39,638 nt of DNA from a bacterium. Its GTDB lineage: Bacteria > Patescibacteriota > Saccharimonadia > Saccharimonadales > JAGQNK01. Numbering within the stretch: the stretch's first letter is position 1; every line of letters starts with the position of its first letter. The position numbers and the translations under genes are program-made. The notes under the pieces are model-generated. The model ran no database searches, was not told the DNA's origin, and saw only the letters and a list, made by a program, of their open reading frames with translations. Location: contig JAKQHX010000037.1 of assembly GCA_029557815.1 (NCBI GenBank), positions 1 through 39,638 of the forward strand, in the 5' to 3' direction. Below, piece by piece: positions 24,170 through 31,916 of the stretch.

Positions 24170-24658
24170 CTAACGGTGTTTTTTGTGCTTTTTGTCTGCT
24201 TTGTGTCGGTAGGTCAGCCACATAATGAGGAGCGTCAGTATAGCCGCTACGCCCACGATAATATTCTGAGATTCACGCAGCAAAGCGCCATACTGGTTAG
24301 CAAATACCTTTTCCTGCGCATTGCTGTCGAGTAACGGTAGACTAAGCGCAGCAAGTGTCAAGCCAGTCGCAACCAACAACGGGACATGTAGCAGTACTTT
24401 TGATGTGGGTAGGGTCCTTTTGAGTAGAAATAGGCTTAGCCCGACCGGCAAAAGCAGTAGGATACATTGAGCGAGCATGTGCGCATTTTGGCCACGTACT
24501 ATCATGCCAAGCGCCAACCCTGCGTCGTCTCCCAAGTACAATACAAGTAAGTTTCCAGCTGCCACACTCAAGAAAAGAAATACACCGCTCACCCTAAATA
24601 GCAAGGCAAGTAACACCGGCACAATGGCAATTACCGCCAAAAGAATCAGAGAGTCCAT
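24170..24658 (-). CDS. Multi-pass membrane protein of unknown function
   Basis: From ATG 24658 the product has 162 aa and about five hydrophobic segments: LILLAVIAIVPVLLALLF, VFLFLSVAAGNLLVLYL, AQCILLLLPVGLSLFLL, VPLLVATGLTLAALSL and IIVGVAAILTLLIMWL. It ends with a His/Lys-rich tail (RHKADKKHKKHR). No family motif is recognised. TGc-TATCAT lies 6 nt upstream of the ATG, predicting its own leaderless message although it follows the DUF192 gene by 34 bp on the same strand. Confidence 0.65.
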   Translation of the reverse strand: MDSLILLAVIAIVPVLLALLFRVSGVFLFLSVAAGNLLVLYLGDDAGLALGMIVRGQNAHMLAQCILLLLPVGLSLFLLKRTLPTSKVLLHVPLLVATGLTLAALSLPLLDSNAQEKVFANQYGALLRESQNIIVGVAAILTLLIMWLTYRHKADKKHKKHR

Positions 24659-24664
24659 GAGCTC

Positions 24665-24670
24665 ATGATA
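24665..24670 (-). promoter_or_regulatory. Extended -10 promoter of the membrane protein gene
   Basis: TGC-TATCAT on the minus strand, 6 nt before ATG 24658. The same TGC-TATCAT occurs 8 nt before ATG 26666, which supports it as a real -10 element. Confidence 0.45.
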
Positions 24671-24692
24671 GCATAAGCACTTACTCAAATAC

Positions 24693-25241
24693 CTAGAACT
24701 TCAAGCGTTGCCCGACGTGCAGGTCAGCCGCCTTCACAATACCGCTATTCACTTCCACGACATAGCGCGCCGACTCCGGCCCACAGAAAGATTTCGGATA
24801 GGTATCTGGCGTGACGCCTTCTATCATGTATACGACTTCCTTCTGTTCACTTAGCCATAGTATGTCCAGGCTGAAGTTCATGTCCTTCATCCACATGCAA
24901 TACTCGGCCGGACGTATAAAATCAAACAACATGCCCTCGTCTTTGCCCATGGATTCGCGGCCCGAAAGTCCCAACGTACGCGCGCTGTTGGTTGAGGCTT
25001 TTTCCAGTCGGACACAATTGTCCAGCCTGTAGGCATCACCTTGTGTTTCAGGACTGAGAGCGGTCTTGGGTATACGAAAAGCACAGGCTGCATATGTCGA
25101 CTTAGGGCTAAAACGGTGAAAAACCAGCGCAACAAGCAACAGTGCCAATAGACTTGCCAGCACTACACGAACACGCCAATCACTGGCCCAACGCTTGATA
25201 CTATGCGCCAACTCGGTCGCGACGACGCTTGCCTCGTGCAT
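24693..25241 (-). CDS. DUF192 family membrane-anchored protein
   Basis: The protein has 182 aa, with an N-terminal membrane helix (VVLASLLALLLVALVFH, about 25-41) and an extracytoplasmic DUF192 domain (about 75-180). The family pattern is clear: GLSGRESMGKDEGMLFDF, then CMWMKDMNFSLDILWL, and VVEVNSGIVKAADLHVGQRL. DUF192 is a small beta-rich fold of uncertain role. Cysteines at the N-terminal part and in YCMWM could pair outside the membrane. The start overlaps the rimK-like gene by 41 bp; a TTG at 25211 would reduce this overlap. Confidence 0.82.
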   Translation of the reverse strand: MHEASVVATELAHSIKRWASDWRVRVVLASLLALLLVALVFHRFSPKSTYAACAFRIPKTALSPETQGDAYRLDNCVRLEKASTNSARTLGLSGRESMGKDEGMLFDFIRPAEYCMWMKDMNFSLDILWLSEQKEVVYMIEGVTPDTYPKSFCGPESARYVVEVNSGIVKAADLHVGQRLKF

Positions 25242-26106
25242 TTTGCTCTACGTAATCAATTATTTTGCCTGCGACATCGCGTCCAGTAATGAGCTCCGGC
25301 GTCTTGAGACTTGCCGACGAATTAACCTCGAGTACGAGTGGGCCACGTTCACTGCGCATCATGTCCACACCGCATATAGGAAGTCCCATGGCTTTTGCGG
25401 CTTTTTGGGCCGTTTTGCGCTCTTCATCGGTCAGCTTGACTGGCATACCTTCACCGCCCTGATGCGTGTTTGAGCGAAAGTCATCATCCAGGCTCTGGCG
25501 TTTTACGCTCGCGACGACCTTGCCGCCGACCACGAGTGCACGGATGTCCATACCGGCCGATTCCTCGACGAATTCCTGTACAAGGAAGTTCACGCCTTCC
25601 ACATAAAAAGCCTGCATTACAGCTTGCGCCGCCTTCTTGGTCTCCGCCAGTACGACGCCGTTGCCGTGCGTGCCGCGAGCCACCTTGATAATGAGCGGTG
25701 TGCCACCGGCAAGCTCAATAACCTCGTCAAACTCTGACGTCTCACGGGCAAACACTGTCTTCGGCACGCCGACACCGTATTTTGCCAGCAGCTGATACGA
25801 CCGCAGCTTGTCGCGCGAACGGTTGATTGCGATTGAGCTCGAGGTCGTAAAGATACCTTGCATCTCAAACTGGCGTACTACTGAAGAACCGTACTTGGTA
25901 AAACTCTGGGCAATGCGTGGGATGATCGCATCGACATCAGTCAGCGGCTCGCCGTTGTAGTACACAACAGGATTGTCCTTTTCGATGGTCATGTAGCACT
26001 TGTTGTAGTTGATGACCCGCACATTATGACCACGCGCCAGAGCCACCTCTTTGAGGCGCTTCGTGGAATAATTTCCCGGACCTTTGGATAAGATAATAAT
26101 ATTCAT
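25201..26106 (-). CDS. RimK-like ATP-grasp alpha-glutamate ligase family protein
   Basis: The protein has 301 aa. The ATP-grasp core shows the lysine-bearing strand LIIKVARGTHGNGVVL, the hinge strand FLVQEFVEESAGMDIRALVV, the RimK-type block DDFRSNTHQGGEG and the Mg-binding LEVNSSASLKTPE. RimK in E. coli adds glutamates to ribosomal protein S6, while relatives ligate amino acids to other peptides or cofactors. The target here is unknown. A basic tail (ARGKRRRDRVGA) is unusual. It lies 12 bp after the RimB-type protease gene and forms one operon with it. Confidence 0.88.
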   Translation of the reverse strand: MNIIILSKGPGNYSTKRLKEVALARGHNVRVINYNKCYMTIEKDNPVVYYNGEPLTDVDAIIPRIAQSFTKYGSSVVRQFEMQGIFTTSSSIAINRSRDKLRSYQLLAKYGVGVPKTVFARETSEFDEVIELAGGTPLIIKVARGTHGNGVVLAETKKAAQAVMQAFYVEGVNFLVQEFVEESAGMDIRALVVGGKVVASVKRQSLDDDFRSNTHQGGEGMPVKLTDEERKTAQKAAKAMGLPICGVDMMRSERGPLVLEVNSSASLKTPELITGRDVAGKIIDYVEQNARGKRRRDRVGA

Positions 26107-26118
26107 CGTCTTTGACTC

Positions 26119-26592
26119 TCAAGTTTCCTTCAGTTGCGACTGTAATGCCTGAGACCGGCTTTTTTCTCGTGCGGTAAGTGGTTTGCCCTTTTTGACATCC
26201 ACAATAAACTTTCCGTGTAGTACGTTGCGGCCCACAAGCACAGGATACACTTGTGAGCTTCTGTCTGCCAGCGTGAAAGTTGCCCGGATATTCTTTCCTG
26301 CTAATTTCGTGAGCAGTCTGACCTTGAAACGCTTCTCCGACTGTCCGTTAGAACTCGCCACAATCACCGACGCGTACTCATCAAATATATATACTTGACC
26401 GGAAAATGCTGGGTGTTCTTTTCCCAAAAAAACAACCTGCAATTTCCCATCAACTACCTTGGCACTCGATACCCAAATCGCCGACGTCTTTGCACCGGTG
26501 TCAATCCTAGCCGGCAAGCCATCAAGGCCAATTTCCGGAAAAGATATTGGCTCGGCACGTCCAATTACTTTTTTGGTAAGTTGCTTATCCAT
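26119..26592 (-). CDS. Retropepsin-like RimB-type protease (ATP-dependent zinc protease family)
   Basis: The chosen ATG at 26592 gives 157 aa. The family core is GLDGLPARIDTGAKTSAIW, containing the aspartic DTGA(K)TS motif of retropepsin-like enzymes, then RFKVRLLTKL and YPVLVGRNVLHGKFIVDV. These proteins were named ATP-dependent zinc proteases but look like single-lobe aspartic proteases. They commonly sit next to rimK-like genes (RimB in Pseudomonas), and this pairing holds here. A near-consensus promoter 10 nt before the ATG drives the operon. Confidence 0.88.
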   Translation of the reverse strand: MDKQLTKKVIGRAEPISFPEIGLDGLPARIDTGAKTSAIWVSSAKVVDGKLQVVFLGKEHPAFSGQVYIFDEYASVIVASSNGQSEKRFKVRLLTKLAGKNIRATFTLADRSSQVYPVLVGRNVLHGKFIVDVKKGKPLTAREKSRSQALQSQLKET

Positions 26593-26602
26593 ATTATCTA
26601 CT

Positions 26603-26631
26603 ATTATAGCATAATAAGCTGTATTTTTCAA
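26603..26631 (-). promoter_or_regulatory. Sigma70 promoter of the RimB/RimK operon
   Basis: TTGAAA (26626-26631), exactly 17 bp, and TGC-TATAAT (26603-26608) on the minus strand. The predicted start near 26596 leaves a leader of about 4 nt before ATG 26592 and no Shine-Dalgarno. Confidence 0.75.
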
Positions 26632-26648
26632 CATATTTTACGTTCATA

Positions 26649-26657
26649 TGCTATCAT
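26649..26657 (+). promoter_or_regulatory. Extended -10 promoter of the 307-aa gene
   Basis: TGC-TATCAT (TATCAT 26652-26657) on the plus strand, 8 nt before ATG 26666. The -35 region overlaps that of the divergent protease operon. The element lies over the track's upstream ATG (26648), so 26666 is the better start. Confidence 0.5.
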
Positions 26658-26665
26658 TACCCAGT

Positions 26666-27589
26666 ATGAACTTAATAAGCACTGTACGCCAGTATTACTT
26701 GGGGCATTTTGATGAGTTGCCGTCTGACAAACAGTTCCACTTTGCAAGTCGCTTAGCTGCCTGGGAAAACCTGCCGGCAGCCCATGACAAGCTAAAGTTA
26801 CTGCGCCAAACCATAGCTCCAGAGAAAGAGATTGAGAAAAGCTTGGCGGCACTCCTTCATAGCCCTCCGGAAGCAAAGATCAATGCTGCAAGTACGCGGC
26901 AAGCATACTTTGAGCAGTATTCTGAACTGCGACCCTTCATGCTTGCTCTTTTTAGGGTCCGACATTTGCGGGATATATACGGTATAGCTGCGAGAGAGAG
27001 CTTGTTAGAGCTGGTTTCCGAGGACCAGCTTGGCGACCTCGCATCCCAACTGATGGAGGACGAAAAAGCAATGCGTGTTCTTTCGACGTATGCCGTCAAC
27101 TACCTTTACCTTCTGGACCATATACTTTTTAAAGATAGGGACGGTACATGCCTTGATGTCCAACGACTTTACGATATTGGCAGAGCAGCCCAAGCGAACG
27201 ACCCAGAAGAAATACAGCTCTTCATATATTTCTATACGCACTGCATTATTGGTGAATCAAATTTCTACCTGTGGCAAACTAGATCAAGCTACAGGAGTAT
27301 ATACCAGCGAATGATAGAGGACCTGGAAAGTCTTATTGGCAAGAACTTCCGTAACATAAACCTTGATAACAAGCTTGAGTTCCTCGTATGTTGTCGGATA
27401 CTCAGTTACGCTTCAAAACTTGAATCCAAGATATATCAGGAGTGCACACAATCCATCAGTATCGAAGGAGACTTTCTTGTAGACACCCTGAACGACTTTG
27501 CTCAATCTGAAAAAACATCATTTTCCGACTCTGAGCATCGCAACGTACTCTTCATTATGAGTGGCTCGCCATACAGGCACGCCGCCTAA
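26666..27589 (+). CDS. Unrecognised alpha-helical protein in the ATP-grasp cluster
   Basis: The protein has 307 aa from ATG 26666 (MNLISTVRQYYLG). It is almost entirely amphipathic helix by inspection, soluble, with no membrane segment, P-loop or metal motif. Aromatic/acidic helices such as LRPFMLALFRVRHLRDIYG, FIYFYTHCIIGESNFYLWQ and LDNKLEFLVCCRILSYASKLE may form a helical repeat bundle. It diverges from the protease-RimK operon and its stop overlaps that of the second ATP-grasp gene by 4 bp (convergent). Position suggests a partner or substrate adaptor of these enzymes; the family is unknown to me. Confidence 0.7.
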   Translation: MNLISTVRQYYLGHFDELPSDKQFHFASRLAAWENLPAAHDKLKLLRQTIAPEKEIEKSLAALLHSPPEAKINAASTRQAYFEQYSELRPFMLALFRVRHLRDIYGIAARESLLELVSEDQLGDLASQLMEDEKAMRVLSTYAVNYLYLLDHILFKDRDGTCLDVQRLYDIGRAAQANDPEEIQLFIYFYTHCIIGESNFYLWQTRSSYRSIYQRMIEDLESLIGKNFRNINLDNKLEFLVCCRILSYASKLESKIYQECTQSISIEGDFLVDTLNDFAQSEKTSFSDSEHRNVLFIMSGSPYRHAA

Positions 27590-28488
27590 TCACCGATTTT
27601 GTCGAATAGTTGCCGAAGCAGCTGCTTCTTTTCCTCTAATAAAGCCCCTTTGCGAAGCTGGGGCTGCGTATTAACCTCCAAGAATATATATTCGTCTGAA
27701 TCATACCGCGGCATGATGTCAACTCCAGATATCATGAGATTGAGCCTGTCGCTAATACTCCGTGCTTTCTGAATAATATCATCTGGCAATGTATGGAGGG
27801 GTAACTTGGTTGCCTGGCCGCCTTTGGATGTATTGTTGATATGCGAAGTTATGTCGCCTCGTCTCTCAAAGAGCAACATATCGTCACCGACTATAAGTAG
27901 CCGATAGTCCCTATCGTTTTGGCAAAATTCTTGTAGCAAGAAGTCTGTGCCTGTCTCGCTTGAAAGTCTTGCCTGTATATCCTGCATATCACGTACTACG
28001 TAATTTGAATCGCCATGTGATCCCACATTTGTTTTGAGCACCGCCGGGAATCCAGAGGTGTGTTCGGCATATTCGGCCAGCAGTTGCTTGTCGACCGCAT
28101 AAACCGTCTTGAGAAAAGGTATGCCAAGCTCAAGAAAGTAGATTGCTTGTGCAAACTTTGTTCCTGGGTAATAGAGCGAGTAGTCATTTACGCAATCGAT
28201 TTTGTGCCATGCAGCAAAACGACTCATGTAGTAGGCGTATGCACTTCGTAGACGCATCTGTGGTCCGCGAATGTATATAACGTCAGAATCGCTCATCTCA
28301 ACATTATTTTTGGTGTCAAAAGCACGAAAGGTCCCTGGCTCTATAGTAAATACAATCTGGTCCAAAAAAGTAGCACGAATCGTTGCCTTGTCCGACAAGG
28401 TGTCTCTGGTATAACGCTCAAGCAGCGTAAACGACTCGTAGTCAATGGGATCACTACTAACCCCGCCAACAAGGTGGATTTTCTTCAT
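27586..28488 (-). CDS. Second, divergent ATP-grasp family ligase
   Basis: The protein has 300 aa. The ATP-grasp core is visible from about residue 135: FPAVLKTNVGSHGDSNYVV (ATP-binding lysine and Gly-rich loop), FLLQEFCQNDRDYRLLIVGDDM, the basic block ERRGDITSHINNTSKGGQATKL and the Mg site YIFLEVNTQPQL. The N-terminal 100 residues (MKKIHLVGGVSSDPIDYESFTLLE, VIYIRGPQMRLRSAY) differ from RimK, suggesting a different acceptor. A TATACT 9 nt before the ATG gives it its own promoter. It converges on the 307-aa gene with a 4 bp overlap. Confidence 0.8.
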   Translation of the reverse strand: MKKIHLVGGVSSDPIDYESFTLLERYTRDTLSDKATIRATFLDQIVFTIEPGTFRAFDTKNNVEMSDSDVIYIRGPQMRLRSAYAYYMSRFAAWHKIDCVNDYSLYYPGTKFAQAIYFLELGIPFLKTVYAVDKQLLAEYAEHTSGFPAVLKTNVGSHGDSNYVVRDMQDIQARLSSETGTDFLLQEFCQNDRDYRLLIVGDDMLLFERRGDITSHINNTSKGGQATKLPLHTLPDDIIQKARSISDRLNLMISGVDIMPRYDSDEYIFLEVNTQPQLRKGALLEEKKQLLRQLFDKIGD

Positions 28489-28497
28489 ATCAGAAGA

Positions 28498-28503
28498 AGT
28501 ATA
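28498..28503 (-). promoter_or_regulatory. -10 element of the second ATP-grasp gene
   Basis: TATACT on the minus strand, 9 nt before ATG 28488, with TAGGCA 17 bp upstream as a partial -35. The predicted leader is about 3 nt. Confidence 0.45.
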
Positions 28504-28528
28504 GATAAGAAGATGGGCTTTGCCTAGT

Positions 28529-28636
28529 CTAGCGGGCTTGGCTTACCCGGATATATGCAAAGTAGATGATAGCGATGACTATGGCCAATACCGTGAGGAG
28601 CAATGGAATCAAGCCTGATTCGTCAAGTTTTTTCAC
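28529..28636 (-). CDS. 35-aa single-pass membrane protein
   Basis: A GTG at 28636 starts MKKLDESGLIPLL, followed by a membrane helix (LLLTVLAIVIAIIYFAYI) and a short polar end. The track's longer frame (to 28765) reads antisense-like residues inside dnaJ and is not believable upstream of the GTG. The compact charge-helix layout is that of a genuine small membrane protein. It lies 43 bp after dnaJ on the same strand. The start codon and expression are inferred. Confidence 0.5.
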   Translation of the reverse strand: MKKLDESGLIPLLLTVLAIVIAIIYFAYIRVSQAR

Positions 28637-28679
28637 GCTTTTATTTTTACTCGTGCACAAGCGGTTTGTACAGAAAAAA

Positions 28680-29774
28680 CTAGAAAATGCCCCGTTTTTT
28701 GTGGTTTTTAAACTCTTCGAGCAGGGCTTGCTGCTTCTTGCTGAGCTTGGTTGGCGTTTCAACATGTACAGTCACGATGTGTGCGCCCCGGCTTTCACGC
28801 TTGAGGTGCGGGACGCCGTGGCCGGAAAGTTTGAAATCCGTGCCAGCCTGCGTGCCGGCAGGGACCTTCATCTTGACTGGCCCATCCACCGTATCGACTT
28901 CGATTGTCGTACCAAGCGCCGCATCTACCATGCCGACCGTTTCCTCGCTCAAAATAAGGTCGCCTTCTCGGGTGAACTTCTTATGAGGCTTAACACGTAC
29001 ATTTACGTAGAGGTCGCCTTTTGGCCCGTTCGCAATCGCCTCACCATGTTCGCGCAGCCGGATCGTTGCGCCGTCGTCTATGCCTGCTGGGATTTTCAGT
29101 CCAATTTTTTGGGATTTGCGCTGCGTACCCTTTCCGTGGCAGACCGTACATTCTTTTTCCGGGATTCTGCCGGCACCTTTGCACTTCGGGCAGACGGTGG
29201 CTTGCTGGATATTGCCAAAAACTGTGCGCATCACCCTCGTGACTTGGCCGCTACCACCACATTCGTCACAAGATTTCATCTCGTAACCTGGTTCAACAGT
29301 CTTGCCTTTGCAGTGTTCACACGTGTCTTCAAGGTTTAGGTTTAGATCTACTTCTGTGCCAAAAACAGCCTGTTCAAATGTGATGTCGACATTTGTTTCT
29401 ACGTCGCGGCCTCGCGTCTGACGGCTGCTGCGCGGGCCTGCTCCGCCGCCAAAAAAGCTGCTAAAGATATCACCCAGCCCCATATCACCAAAATCGAAAT
29501 TGATATTCTGTCCCTGGCCGCCGAAGCCGGCAAATGGATCACCTCCGCCACCGTTGCCGCCTACGCCCGCATGGCCAAACTGGTCGTAGCGCTGACGCTT
29601 GCTTGGATCCTTGAGCACCTCGTAGGCTTCGTTGATTTCCTTGAACTTGGCCTCATCACCGCCTTCTTTATCGGGATGGTACTGAACAGCGGCTTTCCGA
29701 AAAGCCTTTTTGATCTCATCCGCAGATGCGCCTTTGCTGATGCCTAGTACTTCGTAATAATCTCTTTTGGCCAT
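28680..29774 (-). CDS. dnaJ: Chaperone DnaJ
   Basis: DnaJ is the Hsp40 co-chaperone of DnaK. It has a J domain with HPD (VQYHPDKEGG), a Gly/Phe-rich region (about 72-110) and four zinc-binding CxxCxGxx repeats (CEHCKGKT, CDECGGSG, CPKCKGAG, CTVCHGKG). The C-terminal substrate domains follow (GDLYVNVRVKPHKKFTREGDLI). At 364 aa it is full length, class I. It ends in KKRGIF. It has a recognisable sigma70 promoter of its own in addition to possible read-through from dnaK. Confidence 0.97.
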   Translation of the reverse strand: MAKRDYYEVLGISKGASADEIKKAFRKAAVQYHPDKEGGDEAKFKEINEAYEVLKDPSKRQRYDQFGHAGVGGNGGGGDPFAGFGGQGQNINFDFGDMGLGDIFSSFFGGGAGPRSSRQTRGRDVETNVDITFEQAVFGTEVDLNLNLEDTCEHCKGKTVEPGYEMKSCDECGGSGQVTRVMRTVFGNIQQATVCPKCKGAGRIPEKECTVCHGKGTQRKSQKIGLKIPAGIDDGATIRLREHGEAIANGPKGDLYVNVRVKPHKKFTREGDLILSEETVGMVDAALGTTIEVDTVDGPVKMKVPAGTQAGTDFKLSGHGVPHLKRESRGAHIVTVHVETPTKLSKKQQALLEEFKNHKKRGIF

Positions 29775-29789
29775 ATCAATCTATTCTAC

Positions 29790-29818
29790 TTTATATGAAT
29801 ACGTTACGCTTGGTTCAA
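29790..29818 (-). promoter_or_regulatory. Sigma70 promoter of dnaJ
   Basis: TTGAAC (29813-29818), a 17 bp spacer and TATAAA (29790-29795) on the minus strand. The predicted start is near 29783, a leader of about 9 nt. The -35 overlaps the end of the 39-aa ORF. No CIRCE element is present. Confidence 0.5.
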
Positions 29819-29923
29819 TTTCGGTGGAGGCAAGGCTTTGTACAGTGAGTTTGGCCTTTGCGCCACAAATGATTCCCAGGTCGTCAGCCGGCCGCGATAT
29901 GCTTGACCGTCAAAGAAAGACAT
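29804..29923 (-). CDS. 39-aa small ORF between dnaK and dnaJ
   Basis: This ORF is not in the ORF track because of its length. The ATG lies 2 nt after the dnaK TAG, and AAAGG at the end of dnaK is well placed as a Shine-Dalgarno, so translation by coupling is likely. The peptide begins MSFFDGQAYRGRLTTW and ends LPPPKLNQA; it has aromatic residues and a Pro cluster and looks protein-like rather than random. No homologue is known to me. It could be a heat-shock small protein. Confidence 0.45.
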   Translation of the reverse strand: MSFFDGQAYRGRLTTWESFVAQRPNSLYKALPPPKLNQA

Positions 29924-29925
29924 AG

Positions 29926-31833
29926 CTAGCCTTTCTTGTCTTCGTCTACTACTTCACCTTCTACGGGTCCGTCTTTGTCACCTTTTTTGGGCTTCTCGTC
30001 TGATGATTCGGCATCAGCACCTTCTTTTTGCTCGTACAGCTTGGCGCCTATGGGCATCATCTTGTCAGTCAATTCTTTGGCGGCTGCCTCAATCGCATCT
30101 TTTTCGGCCTTTTCGTCAGCCACGACTTTTTTGGCTGCTTCGATAGCCTCGTCCAGGGTCTTTACGTCTTCTTCGGCAATCTTGTCCTTATTGTCAGACT
30201 TCAATTTTTCGGCCTGGTATACGGCACTATCCAGTTGGTTGCGGGCATCAATTGCCTCGCGCTTTTTCTTGTCTTCTTCGGCGTGAGCTTCGGCTTCCTT
30301 GGCCATTTTTTCGACTTCCGCTTTGTCAAGGTTGCCGCTGTTCTGGATAGTGATGGACTGCTCTTTGCCAGAGCCTTTGTCTTTGGCGGATACGTTCAGG
30401 ATACCATTGGCATCGATATTAAAGGTGACTTCGATCTGCGGCACACCGCGTGGTGCAGGAGGGATACCATCTAAGACGAATCGGCCTAGGGATTTGTTGT
30501 CGTTGACCATTTCGCGTTCACCTTGGACCACGTGGATCTCTACCTGTGGCTGATTATCGGCAGCTGTTGAGAACGTTTCACTCTTGCTTGTCGGAATCGT
30601 CGTGTTGCGCTCGATGAGCTTCGTTGCAACACCGCCGAGCGTTTCGATACCAAGCGATAGTGGTGTCACGTCTAGTAGCAGCACGTCTTTGACATCACCC
30701 TGCAGGACGCCACCCTGGATGGCTGCACCGATAGCAACAACCTCGTCAGGGTTCACACCCTTCATCGGCTCTTTACCAAAAATCTTCTTTACCTTTTCCT
30801 GCACGGCCGGCATACGGGTCATACCCCCGACCAACACAACAGCATCAATCTCACTAGCTTTGACACCGGCGTCTTTGAGGGCCTTCTCGCAAGGAATGGC
30901 CGTCTTATCAATGAGGTCACCCACCAAGCTTTCGAGTTTGGCACGGGTAAGCTTATGCTCAAAGTGCTTTGGGCCTTCGGCATCGGCTGTCAAGAACGGT
31001 AAGTTGATGGTAACTTCGTTGGTCGTCGAGAGTTCAATCTTTGCTTTTTCGGCCTCGTCACGCAAACGCTGCATAGCTGCTTTGTCATCGGTGATTGCAA
31101 CGCCATGTTCTTTTTTGAACTCGTCGGCAAAATAGTTGACCAACACGCGGTCAAAGTCCGCACCGCCAAGATGTGTATCACCATTTGTCGACTTCACTTC
31201 AAAGACGCCATCACCGAGTTCCAGGATAGAGACATCAAATGTACCGCCACCAAGGTCGTAGACCGCAATCTTTTCATCAGCCTTCTTCTTGTCCAAGCCA
31301 TAGGCCAGTGCTGCCGCGGTTGGTTCGTTGATAATACGCTTGACCTCCAGGCCTGCAATTTTGCCCGCATCTTTGGTGGCGTGGCGCTGAGAGTCGTCAA
31401 AGTATGCCGGCACGGTAATAACCGCCTCGGTTACTGGCTGGCCAAGGAACGCTTCGGCATCGGCCTTGAGCTTGCCGAGAATCATGGCGCTGATTTCTTC
31501 CGGGCTATATTCTTTGTCACCCATTTTGACCTTGACGCCACCATTGCTTTTGACAATTTCGTAGCCCATTAGTTTGAGGTCGCGCTGGACTTCTTTGTCA
31601 CTGAAATTGCGACCAATCAGGCGCTTGACTTCATAAATAGTGTTAGCAGGGTTAGTGACCTGCTGGCGACGCGCCACCTGGCCGACCAGGCGTTCACCAT
31701 TCTTATTGACCGCTACTACCGACGGTGTGGTGCGTTGCCCTTCAGAGTTGGCGACAATTTCCGCCTTGCCAGCCTGCATGACAGCCATGGCACTGTTCGT
31801 AGTACCGAGGTCGATTCCGATAATTTTACCCAT
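29926..31833 (-). CDS. dnaK: Chaperone DnaK (Hsp70)
   Basis: The Hsp70 signatures are all visible: [32 protein letters not shown] and [17 protein letters not shown]. The nucleotide-binding domain spans about 1-380, the linker is [12 protein letters not shown], and the substrate domain and helical lid follow. The acidic C-terminus is [14 protein letters not shown]. At 635 aa it is the normal size. AAAGGA lies before the ATG. Expression should be repressed by HrcA through two CIRCE elements. Confidence 0.98.
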   Translation of the reverse strand: MGKIIGIDLGTTNSAMAVMQAGKAEIVANSEGQRTTPSVVAVNKNGERLVGQVARRQQVTNPANTIYEVKRLIGRNFSDKEVQRDLKLMGYEIVKSNGGVKVKMGDKEYSPEEISAMILGKLKADAEAFLGQPVTEAVITVPAYFDDSQRHATKDAGKIAGLEVKRIINEPTAAALAYGLDKKKADEKIAVYDLGGGTFDVSILELGDGVFEVKSTNGDTHLGGADFDRVLVNYFADEFKKEHGVAITDDKAAMQRLRDEAEKAKIELSTTNEVTINLPFLTADAEGPKHFEHKLTRAKLESLVGDLIDKTAIPCEKALKDAGVKASEIDAVVLVGGMTRMPAVQEKVKKIFGKEPMKGVNPDEVVAIGAAIQGGVLQGDVKDVLLLDVTPLSLGIETLGGVATKLIERNTTIPTSKSETFSTAADNQPQVEIHVVQGEREMVNDNKSLGRFVLDGIPPAPRGVPQIEVTFNIDANGILNVSAKDKGSGKEQSITIQNSGNLDKAEVEKMAKEAEAHAEEDKKKREAIDARNQLDSAVYQAEKLKSDNKDKIAEEDVKTLDEAIEAAKKVVADEKAEKDAIEAAAKELTDKMMPIGAKLYEQKEGADAESSDEKPKKGDKDGPVEGEVVDEDKKG

Positions 31834-31851
31834 AGATTTTGGTCCTTTCAG

Positions 31852-31878
31852 TTAGCAATAAGTATCTTTGAGTGCTAA
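31852..31878 (-). promoter_or_regulatory. Proximal, degenerate CIRCE element of dnaK
   Basis: TTAGCACTC-N9-TATTGCTAA on the minus strand. One arm is perfect and the other matches at 7 of 9 positions. It lies between the predicted transcription start (about 31881) and the dnaK Shine-Dalgarno, where HrcA binding would block elongation or initiation. Confidence 0.6.
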
Positions 31879-31887
31879 TACAATTCT

Positions 31888-31916
31888 ATCATAAAAAACT
31901 AGCACTCTGGTGTCAA
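31888..31916 (-). promoter_or_regulatory. Sigma70 promoter of dnaK
   Basis: TTGACA (31911-31916), exactly 17 bp, and TATGAT (31888-31893) on the minus strand, near consensus. The -35 lies entirely inside the 9-bp spacer of the distal CIRCE. Confidence 0.8.

Noticed and set aside
28566-29339. 257-aa plus-strand ORF opposite dnaJ
   Set aside because: It is a shadow of dnaJ's third-position bias; no ribosome binding site or domain.
30584-31135. 183-aa and neighbouring plus-strand ORFs opposite dnaK
   Set aside because: They are antisense shadows of DnaK, Ser/Thr-rich in the usual manner of such frames.
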